DNA of 64,000 nt, from positions 4,092,001 to 4,156,000 of the forward strand of contig OZ253474.1 of the NCBI GenBank assembly GCA_965261695.1, given 5' to 3'. The notes under the pieces were generated by a model that was not told where the DNA came from, did not search any database, and saw nothing but the letters and a program-made list of their open reading frames with translations. This document shows, piece after piece, positions 33,658 to 40,366 of the stretch (positions are counted from its first letter, which is position 1; every line of letters begins with the position of its first letter). The stretch is from Bin5 sp965261695 (lineage in GTDB: Bacteria > Chloroflexota > Anaerolineae > Caldilineales > Caldilineaceae). The translations under genes were made by a program, and so were the position numbers.

Positions 33658-34812
33658 ATGTCACTTGAAAACTCACTATCGAATCTGACTGAACGTGCCA
33701 CTGGAGAGGTTGACCATTTGGAGACGGAAGAAGCCACTAAGAATGCCTTTGTGATGCCGTTCTTTAAGGCTTTGGGGTACAACGTCTTCGACCCCCGCGA
33801 ATTCGTGCCTGAATTCACGGCCGATGTCGGAAAACAAGGGGAGAAGGTCGACTATGCAATCTTGCATGAAGGGAAGCCGATGATCCTGATCGAATGCAAG
33901 CACGTAAGTGACGCCCTTGAAATCAAGTCTATCTCCCAGTTGAGGCGTTATTTCTCTGCGACGGAAGTCCGCATTGGTGTCTTGACCAATGGGATTACGT
34001 ACAAGTTTTTTAGCGACCTAGACGAATCCAACAAGATGGATTACCGCCCATTTCTTGAAATCGATCTGCGAAGCCTGAACGAACGATCCATTGCTGAACT
34101 CAGACGTTTCACCAAACAATCGTTTGATATAGAAGAGACTCTTGAGGCTGCCGCCGTTCTCAAGTATACGCGCGGCATGAAAAGAATCTTGAACGATCAA
34201 CTGAACGAACCTGATGAAGAGTTCATGCGATGGCTTGTGAAAAACGTGTACACGGGCGTTCTGAATAAAAGAGCTCGTGAACGATTCACTCCTTTGGTAG
34301 TGCGGGCATTCAGAGAGTTTATCAACGAGCGCATCAATTTGACACTCAAGACAGCGCTGGACCGCGAGACTGGAGAGGCAGACGATGCCTCCACCATTGA
34401 AAATGGTGAACAGGATGAGGTCGAGGACCAGGATCGTGGAATTGTGACTACCGCCCATGAGATAGAAGGCTTTATGATTGTCAAAGCCATTCTCAGACCT
34501 GTTGTTGACGTATCACGCGTCAACATGAAAGACGCGAAGCACTGGTGCAAAATCATACTTGATAACAATATCCGACAACCCATTTGCGTTTTCTATTTCA
34601 ACTCACGGAACTGGTCTTTGGGTCTGTACGATGAAGAGAAAAACGAGTCAAAACACAGGATCGAATCTTTGGACGATGTATACGCCTATTCTGGTAAGGT
34701 CAAGGCAACAACTCAGCGATACATGGGCATAGAAAGCACAACTCAATCTCCGAATGACGCAGACCAACGCCCTGCGAATCCAAGTTGGCCTGATATTGGT
34801 CTAGAACGGTAG
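33658..34812 (+). CDS. standalone HsdR-N-like PD-(D/E)XK nuclease domain protein
   Basis: A 384-aa protein. Residues about 30-130 match the type I restriction enzyme R-subunit N-terminal domain: FFKALGYNVFDPREFVPEF, then GEKVDYAIL and MILIECKHV supply the D...ExK catalytic set, followed by LTNGITYKFFSDL. There is no helicase. The C-terminal part is helical with an acidic linker and ends in YDEEKNESKHRIESLDDVY-like charged sequence. ATG 33658 is chosen because GGAGG lies 9 bases upstream. It is clearly AT-richer than its neighbours, suggesting transfer. No methylase or specificity gene is nearby. Defence or DNA repair is possible. Confidence 0.75.
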   Translation: MSLENSLSNLTERATGEVDHLETEEATKNAFVMPFFKALGYNVFDPREFVPEFTADVGKQGEKVDYAILHEGKPMILIECKHVSDALEIKSISQLRRYFSATEVRIGVLTNGITYKFFSDLDESNKMDYRPFLEIDLRSLNERSIAELRRFTKQSFDIEETLEAAAVLKYTRGMKRILNDQLNEPDEEFMRWLVKNVYTGVLNKRARERFTPLVVRAFREFINERINLTLKTALDRETGEADDASTIENGEQDEVEDQDRGIVTTAHEIEGFMIVKAILRPVVDVSRVNMKDAKHWCKIILDNNIRQPICVFYFNSRNWSLGLYDEEKNESKHRIESLDDVYAYSGKVKATTQRYMGIESTTQSPNDADQRPANPSWPDIGLER

Positions 34813-34872
34813 CTCGCCATACGAGCCTTTAACGGTGAACTAAGACCGGACGCGCCCCGCCTCGTTTCCGAC

Positions 34873-34901
34873 TTGACTTCTGGATGGCTGTACAATATAA
34901 T
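34873..34901 (+). promoter_or_regulatory. sigma70-like promoter of the thiamine-precursor transport operon
   Basis: TTGACT (34873-34878, five of six) and a perfect TATAAT (34896-34901) are 17 bases apart. Transcription would start near 34908, about 45 bases before the TPP riboswitch. Confidence 0.8.
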
Positions 34902-34954
34902 AGATTCAATCGCGCTTGAGATCAGCGCAATTGCACCTGAACAACTGAATCGTA

Positions 34955-35065
34955 AACGGGAGCTCGGAAGAACTGGGCTGAGAAATCTCCTTGTGCGTCG
35001 TGTAGGCGCGCTGTGGAGATGACCGACAGACCTGATCCAGGTAATACTGGCGTAGGAACCGTAGC
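34955..35065 (+). ncRNA. TPP (thiamine pyrophosphate) riboswitch
   Basis: Both conserved blocks are present: GGGCTGAGA at 34975-34983 (CUGAGA pyrimidine-sensing loop) and ACCTGATCCAGG followed by TAATACTGGCGTAGGAA at 35030-35058 (diphosphate-sensing arm). A variable hairpin lies between. A terminator hairpin follows at 35100, before a thiamine-binding protein and an ABC importer, as expected for a switch that turns off uptake when TPP is plentiful. Confidence 0.94.
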
Positions 35066-35099
35066 GATGCGCATGTCTTGTGACCAAGCATCCGACGCC

Positions 35100-35124
35100 A
35101 ACCGCCTCTCAGGGCGGTTTTTTT
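35100..35124 (+). terminator. intrinsic terminator, TPP riboswitch expression platform
   Basis: AACCGCC (35100-35106) and GGCGGTT (35113-35119) form a 7-bp stem with a short loop and a run of seven T. It ends 20 bases before the first ATG of the operon. Confidence 0.85.
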
Positions 35125-35143
35125 GTTTGCGAAAGGAGACAGC

Positions 35144-35440
35144 ATGTCCAACACCGTGATTGTCGATATTGAGGTGCTTCCCGGGGCCGGCGGCGATGTC
35201 TACCCGATTGTGGACCGCGCTATCGCGGTCATTCAGGAGTCGGGCCTCAAATACCAGGTCGGCCCGATGGGGACAACGGTTGAGGGCGATCTCGACAGTT
35301 GTATCGAGGTCGCCAAGGCAGCCCATCGCGCCTGCTTTGTCGATGGCGTGGCGCGTGTCGTTTCAATTATCAAGATCGGCGAGTCCGCCGCCGGCACAAC
35401 GATAGAAGGGCTGGTCTCGAAGTTTCGCGAAGACGGCTGA
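35144..35440 (+). CDS. thiamine-binding protein (MTH1187/YkoF family)
   Basis: A 98-aa ferredoxin-like-fold protein of the MTH1187/YkoF family, which binds thiamine or its pyrimidine part in the cytoplasm. Family features are VIVDIEVLPG, a central YQVGPMGTTVEGDLD and the C-terminal VVSIIKIGESAAGTTIEG. ATG 35144 follows AAAGGAGAC; a frame starting 21 bases earlier lies inside the terminator. Its TGA overlaps the permease ATG as TGATG. Being first after a TPP riboswitch, it probably works with the importer encoded next. Confidence 0.85.
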   Translation: MSNTVIVDIEVLPGAGGDVYPIVDRAIAVIQESGLKYQVGPMGTTVEGDLDSCIEVAKAAHRACFVDGVARVVSIIKIGESAAGTTIEGLVSKFREDG

Positions 35441-36207
35441 TGAAGACGACCCGCCTGCTCTTCCCCGTTGCCGTTATATTGACGCTTGTTGCCCTCTGGG
35501 AACTGGTTGTCTGGGCAGTGGCCGTGCCCAAGTGGATCCTGCCCGCGCCTTCGGCAATCTGGCAGGCATTCTGGGAGACGCGCGCCCTGATTGGCGTCCA
35601 TGTCGGCCAGACCCTGCTGGAGGTCGCGATTGGCATAGGCGTAGCCGTGTCGACGGGCGTTGCCGTGGCGGCTGCGCTCGACTTCTCACCCTGGCTGCGG
35701 CGGGGCATCTATCCGCTTCTCGTCTTCTCGCAGACGGTGCCAATCCTGGCGCTGGCTCCCCTGCTGATCATCTGGTTTGGCTTTGGCATTGTGCCCAAGG
35801 TCATCGTCGTAACGCTGTTCTGTTTCTTCCCCATCGCCATCAACACCAGCGATGGGCTGACCGCGACCGAGCCGGAACTGATCGATCTGTTTCGCTCGAT
35901 GGGCGCGACCTGGCCGCAGATCTGGCAGAAAGTACGCCTGCCAGCCGCCGCGCCCTACTTTTTTTCAGGCATGAAGATTGCCGCCACCTATAGCGTAGCC
36001 GGGGCTGTCGTTGGCGAGTGGGTTGGCGCAAAACAGGGGCTGGGCATCTATCTGTTGCGCTCGTCAGCCGCGTTCAAGACCGCGCAGGTCTTCTCAACGA
36101 TTGCGATTATATCGTCCCTGAGCATTCTGCTGTTCCTGACGGTCTTTGTGATCGAACGCAAGATGATGCCCTGGTATTTTGAGGAACGAGACGGCGGCGT
36201 CCAGTGA
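35440..36207 (+). CDS. thiamine-precursor ABC transporter permease (ThiX-like)
   Basis: A 255-aa permease with six predicted membrane segments, of the NitT/TauT/ThiX family. The cytoplasmic EAA-type loop reads ELIDLFRSMGATWPQIWQKVRLPAAAPYFFSG. ATG 35440 shares one base with the preceding stop, so translation is coupled. Riboswitch control and the ThiY-like protein next to it point to pyrimidine precursors (hydroxymethylpyrimidine or formylaminopyrimidine) or thiamine, rather than nitrate or sulfonate. Confidence 0.85.
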   Translation: MKTTRLLFPVAVILTLVALWELVVWAVAVPKWILPAPSAIWQAFWETRALIGVHVGQTLLEVAIGIGVAVSTGVAVAAALDFSPWLRRGIYPLLVFSQTVPILALAPLLIIWFGFGIVPKVIVVTLFCFFPIAINTSDGLTATEPELIDLFRSMGATWPQIWQKVRLPAAAPYFFSGMKIAATYSVAGAVVGEWVGAKQGLGIYLLRSSAAFKTAQVFSTIAIISSLSILLFLTVFVIERKMMPWYFEERDGGVQ

Positions 36208-36249
36208 TCAGTCGCTGCGACAGCCGCGATTATTTCCAAGGAGGAAAAA

Positions 36250-37272
36250 ATGTGTAAGCGATTGTCACCTGCAACACTGTGGATTGCGACTCTGATTGCG
36301 CTGATGCTGATTGCGGCTTGCGTACCGGTTACGCCGGACGCACACAGCGAGGATGCAACTGCCGCGCCGAAAGACGTTATCCTAATGCTGGGATGGACGC
36401 CCAACACCAACTACACGGGCATCTATGTCGCGCGCGAAATGGGCTGGTATGAAGAGGCGGGCCTGAATGTGGAGATCGTCCTGCCGGGCCAGTCGGATGT
36501 GCATAAAGTGGTGGGCGCCGGTTCGGCTGACTTCGGCTTCAGCTACCAGGAAGGCACCACTTTTGCCCGCAACGAAGGCGTGCCGGTCGTGTCGATTGCG
36601 GCCATTATCCAACACAACACATCGGGCTTTGCTTCCCGCAGCCGCGCCGGCGTCCAGACGCCAACCGATATGGCTGGCAAGCGCTACGGCAGCTTTGGCT
36701 CCCCGATCGAATATCCCACCATCGACCTCCTGATGCAGTGTGAGGGCGCATCAGCCGAGAGCGTCGAGTTTATCGACATCGGCTGGGCAGACTTCCTTTC
36801 AGTCACCGAAGCCGAGCGGGTCGACTTTGTCTGGATCTTCTACGGCTGGGCCGGTATCGACGCCGAAGTCAAGGGGGTTGAGCTGGACATCATCATGCTC
36901 AAGGATTATCTGGACTGCATTCCTGACTACTATACGCCGACCCTGATCACGAGCGAGGCGATGATCGCCGACGATCCGGAGGCGGTGCGCGCCTTTGTCG
37001 AGACAACGGCCCGCGGCTATGAATTCGCCATCGAGAATCCGACCGCAGCCGCCGACATCCTGCTGGCGGCCAATCCGGACCTGGACGCCGACCTGGTACG
37101 GACGAGCCAGGCATGGCTGTCCAAAGAGTATCAGGCCGGCGCCCCGCAGTGGGGTATTCAGACCGGCGAGATCTGGCAAGGTTATGCCGATTTCCTGATC
37201 GAAAACGGCATCATCGAGTCGTTCGACGCCGAGAGCGCATACACGAACGAGTTCCTGCCAGAGCGAAAATGA
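36250..37272 (+). CDS. NMT1/THI5-like substrate-binding lipoprotein (ThiY-like)
   Basis: A 340-aa exported protein with a lipoprotein signal (LIALMLIAAC, Cys near residue 24). The binding fold shows NMT1/THI5 features: ILMLGWTPNTNYTGIYVARE, YEEAGLNVEIVLPG, GSADFGFSYQEG and GKRYGSFGSPIEYPT. ThiY proteins bind formylaminopyrimidine-type thiamine precursors. ATG 36250 lies behind CCAAGGAGGAAAAA, a strong site. Its stop overlaps the ATPase ATG by 4 bases. The gene order permease, binding protein, ATPase is consistent with a ThiXYZ importer. Confidence 0.88.
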   Translation: MCKRLSPATLWIATLIALMLIAACVPVTPDAHSEDATAAPKDVILMLGWTPNTNYTGIYVAREMGWYEEAGLNVEIVLPGQSDVHKVVGAGSADFGFSYQEGTTFARNEGVPVVSIAAIIQHNTSGFASRSRAGVQTPTDMAGKRYGSFGSPIEYPTIDLLMQCEGASAESVEFIDIGWADFLSVTEAERVDFVWIFYGWAGIDAEVKGVELDIIMLKDYLDCIPDYYTPTLITSEAMIADDPEAVRAFVETTARGYEFAIENPTAAADILLAANPDLDADLVRTSQAWLSKEYQAGAPQWGIQTGEIWQGYADFLIENGIIESFDAESAYTNEFLPERK

Positions 37273-38045
37273 CGCTCCTGGCGGTTGACTCGCTTTCCAA
37301 GACGTTCAGCGGCAGTTCCGTAAGGGGCGGGCGGACCGGCGTCGAGGCGGTGGTTGACCTGACCTTCCGCGTGGACGCGGGCGAGTTCCTGACCATCATC
37401 GGCCCGAGCGGCTGCGGAAAGTCCACGCTTCTGCGCCTGCTGGCCGGCCTGGAGCAGCCGGACACCGGGCAAATCGATCTGCAAGGGCAGCCCCTGCCGG
37501 GCGCGTCAGACCGGCAGGGGCGCTTCGGCTATATGCCCCAGCGGGACACGCTGCTGCCCTGGCGTACAGTGCTCGAAAACGTGATCCTGGGTGTCGAGCT
37601 GTCCGGCGGCAGTCGCGATGCGGCCCGCGCCGAAGCGCGGCAGCTTCTTCCTCTTTTCGGGCTGGAGGGCTTCGAGAACTCCTGGCCGAGCGCGCTGTCG
37701 GGCGGGATGAGACAGCGCGCGGCCTTGCTGCGAACTTTCCTCGCCGACTATGACATTCTCTTGCTGGACGAGCCGTTTGGCGCGCTCGATGCCCTGACGC
37801 GCCGCCTGCTGCAACAGTGGCTGCTGGGCGTGCGCACGCGCTTCCAGAAGACGATTCTCTTCATTACCCACGACATTGACGAGGCGCTGCTCCTGGGCGA
37901 CCGCATGCTGGTCTTCAGCCCGCGTCCGGGCCGTATCGCGGCCGATCTGACGATAAATCTGCCCCATCCGCGCGCGGAGGATACTGTTCTGGACGCGGGT
38001 TTTCTCGCCCTGAAGCGAAGCGCGCTGGCGCATCTGAAGCTGTGA
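37269..38045 (+). CDS. thiamine-precursor ABC transporter ATP-binding protein (ThiZ-like)
   Basis: A 258-aa ATPase of the NitT/TauT/ThiZ type. Walker A GPSGCGKST (about residues 46-54), Q-loop YMPQRDTLLPW, signature LSGGMRQRAALLRTF, Walker B ILLLDEPFGALD and switch His FITHDIDEAL are complete. ATG 37269 is selected for the ATGA overlap with the binding-protein stop. It ends the TPP-regulated operon; the next gene is convergent, 107 bp away. Confidence 0.9.
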   Translation: MTLLAVDSLSKTFSGSSVRGGRTGVEAVVDLTFRVDAGEFLTIIGPSGCGKSTLLRLLAGLEQPDTGQIDLQGQPLPGASDRQGRFGYMPQRDTLLPWRTVLENVILGVELSGGSRDAARAEARQLLPLFGLEGFENSWPSALSGGMRQRAALLRTFLADYDILLLDEPFGALDALTRRLLQQWLLGVRTRFQKTILFITHDIDEALLLGDRMLVFSPRPGRIAADLTINLPHPRAEDTVLDAGFLALKRSALAHLKL

Positions 38046-38152
38046 GTGGAAGAGGCCTACCAACCAAGAACGGGCAGACTCTCTGCTGAAGTCAGAGTTG
38101 GACGGGCGCGGCAGGATTGCCGGCGAAGTCTGTTGCGCCGCCCTTTGACGCT

Positions 38153-39199
38153 CTATTCTGATGCGGCCAGGGTAACGCCGTAGCGCTGGGCCGTGGCGCA
38201 GATCTTGCCCCAGGCGCTGTCATCAACCGGGATGCCCTCGCGCGTCCGCTGTCTGCGTGTGCGGATCTCCGGCTCGCCCGGCGCCAGGATCTCATCGAAG
38301 CCCGCCGCCAGTTCCGAACTCTTGACGTGTTGCACCAGCCCATCCACATCGGCATAAAAGGCATCGGCGTCCCGGAGTTGATCGGGCTGGATCACAAAGG
38401 CGAGGAATCCGTTGCCGATCCGGGTCGCGTCGTCGCGGCTGCAACCGGCGCCCGAGAGCGCGCCGGCCAGAATGTCGATGACAAAGGAGAGGCCAAAGCC
38501 TTTGTGCCCGCCAAAAGGCAGCAGCGCGCCGGCCGGCGGCCCGAAGTAGGCGACAGGATCGGTGGTGGGATGGCCTTCGGCGTCGACGATGCAACCGGGC
38601 GGAGCCGCTACGCCGCGGTTGAGCATGTCCATCAGCTTGCCTTCGGCGATCGACGAGGTGGCCATGTCGAGCACGAGCGGCTCGTCGGCCCGGCGCGGAA
38701 TGCCTACCGAAATCGGGTTGGCCGACAGCCGCCGCCCGCGTCCACCCCAGGGCGCGGCCAGCTTGCCGCCGCCATGCGTGTTGACGAACAGGACCGTCAC
38801 CAGCCCCTGCTGGGCCGCGTGATAAGGGTAGTGGCCGACGCGGCCAATGTGCCCGCAGCGGCTGACGGCCACGATGCCGACGCCGGTCTGCTGCGCCTTG
38901 CGCATGGCCACCTGGATCGCCTCCAGTCCGATGACCTGCCCAAAGCCCCAGCCGCCTTCGATCACTGCCAGCGTCTCGGTTTCGTGCATGATGGCGATAT
39001 GCTGACCGAGGACAACGCCCCCGGCCTCCATCCACTCGACATATTCGGGGACGCGCAGCACGCCATGCGAGTCGTGGCCGACCAGGTTGGATGCAACCAG
39101 GTGCTCGGCCACGATGCCCGCCTCCTCCTGCTCGACACCGGCGGCGACGAATACATCCTGCGCAATTCTGGTCAGTGCGTCCGGCGGAAAAATGGGCAT
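38153..39199 (-). CDS. malate/L-lactate dehydrogenase family oxidoreductase
   Basis: A 348-aa NAD(P)-dependent enzyme of the Ldh_2/YlbC/ComC family, which oxidises 2-hydroxyacids such as malate, L-lactate, ureidoglycolate or sulfolactate. Hallmarks are LVGHDSHGVLRVPEYV with the catalytic His, VSRCGHIGRVGHYPYHA, GGRGRRLSANPISVGIPR, PLVLDMATSSIAEGK and LLPFGGHKGFGLSFVIDIL. It starts with ATG at 39199 behind GAGGAGTAGCC. The specific substrate cannot be deduced and it has no clear functional neighbours. Confidence 0.88.
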   Translation of the reverse strand: MPIFPPDALTRIAQDVFVAAGVEQEEAGIVAEHLVASNLVGHDSHGVLRVPEYVEWMEAGGVVLGQHIAIMHETETLAVIEGGWGFGQVIGLEAIQVAMRKAQQTGVGIVAVSRCGHIGRVGHYPYHAAQQGLVTVLFVNTHGGGKLAAPWGGRGRRLSANPISVGIPRRADEPLVLDMATSSIAEGKLMDMLNRGVAAPPGCIVDAEGHPTTDPVAYFGPPAGALLPFGGHKGFGLSFVIDILAGALSGAGCSRDDATRIGNGFLAFVIQPDQLRDADAFYADVDGLVQHVKSSELAAGFDEILAPGEPEIRTRRQRTREGIPVDDSAWGKICATAQRYGVTLAASE

Positions 39200-39316
39200 G
39201 GCTACTCCTCCATTCTATGCTGCGGGCTAGCGCAGCGGATTACGATTCATGCTGAAATTGCGCCAAAATCTGGCTGAGACGCATCTGGGCGCTCACCCAG
39301 AGACGGCAATCCTACC

Positions 39317-40366
39317 CTACAGGAGCCTTTCAAACAACGCATAGTGGTGCTGCCAGAACGAGTCACCTTTTCTGGCATAGGACTCGCTTTGAATGCCCGA
39401 CCGTACCAGCGCGGCGATGCCGTATTGCGCGCCCTTTTCAGCGGCGGATTTGACGGCCAGATGCGCGAGCGCGTTCGACAATCTCTGCCCCCGCGCCTCC
39501 CTGCTCACGCCAGTGCTCTTCAAGACCGCATAAGTCTCGGGGTCTGCGCCCGGGCAAGGAAAATGCCGGTCGGTGAATGCGTAGAAGAATCCCACATCGT
39601 CCCCCTGCGGGGACACGGCCGCGTGACTACAGTCCTGCTCCCCCTTGCCAAGTTGGCCGATGAACTGGTCGAAGAGCGCCTGGGGGATGGTCTCGAACAG
39701 AAAGCTGTCTTCAAAGGCTTCATTGGAAATCCGGTAGAGCATTGACGCCTCTCCCTTGAAGAGCCGGGACCAATCCAGCTTGCGGAAGCGGAATCCATTT
39801 GCCCGCGCGACGTCGTAGTCAGCTTCAGTCTGTTCCAGAAACCGTTCGAGGTTTCCGAAAGCGGTCGAATGGTAGTCGATCCTGTGCTTGAATCCCGCCG
39901 CCAGAAAGTGCTCCACGTAGTCCGGTGGGTTGACCGGCTCCCACCCAAAGCAGCGCTGATCGCGTTCGTCGACGCGCAAGCGGTATGGAAGCCAGGTATT
40001 CAGATTGACTGGCCCGAACACGCTCGCCGCCTTCCCTTGCAGAAAGCCGCACGCCGTCTCGATCAGCTTCTGAGCCGCTTCCCCCGCGCCGGCGCGACGC
40101 GTGTCAACTTCAAAGAAGCCCACGTAGCCCGTCTGCGCAGAGCGGCACGACACGTTGGCGCCGATACGACCGATGGGGTTGCCGTCCTCTTCCAGGAGCC
40201 AGAAGTTGCACGGCGCCGGCAGCTGCATTTCGACGAGGCCCCGCTCAAGCTGCGCCGGGAGCAGGGCGCTGCGATACCGGCCGCCGCGCAGGTGACTGGG
40301 AAGCAGCGAGAACGCCTGTGCAAACGCATGTTTGTCTTCGGCGTGCGCGTAGTTGGTCAGCTTCAT
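39317..40366 (-). CDS. GNAT-like N-acyltransferase, last gene of the biosynthetic cluster
   Basis: A 349-aa protein with a GNAT-type fold. The N-terminal half has ERGLVEMQLPAPCNFWLLEE, GRIGANVSC and a motif-A-like YVGFFEVDTRRAGAGEAAQK, followed by FGPVNLNTWLPYRL. The C-terminal half (STGVSREARGQRLSNALAHLA) looks like a second acetyl-CoA-binding motif with RGQRLS, so it may be a tandem-GNAT protein. The ATG at 40366 forms an ATGA overlap with the stop of the PEP-dikinase gene; the longer frame is out of phase with that gene and rejected. Acylation of an amine in the cluster product is a reasonable inference. Confidence 0.65.
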   Translation of the reverse strand: MKLTNYAHAEDKHAFAQAFSLLPSHLRGGRYRSALLPAQLERGLVEMQLPAPCNFWLLEEDGNPIGRIGANVSCRSAQTGYVGFFEVDTRRAGAGEAAQKLIETACGFLQGKAASVFGPVNLNTWLPYRLRVDERDQRCFGWEPVNPPDYVEHFLAAGFKHRIDYHSTAFGNLERFLEQTEADYDVARANGFRFRKLDWSRLFKGEASMLYRISNEAFEDSFLFETIPQALFDQFIGQLGKGEQDCSHAAVSPQGDDVGFFYAFTDRHFPCPGADPETYAVLKSTGVSREARGQRLSNALAHLAVKSAAEKGAQYGIAALVRSGIQSESYARKGDSFWQHHYALFERLL

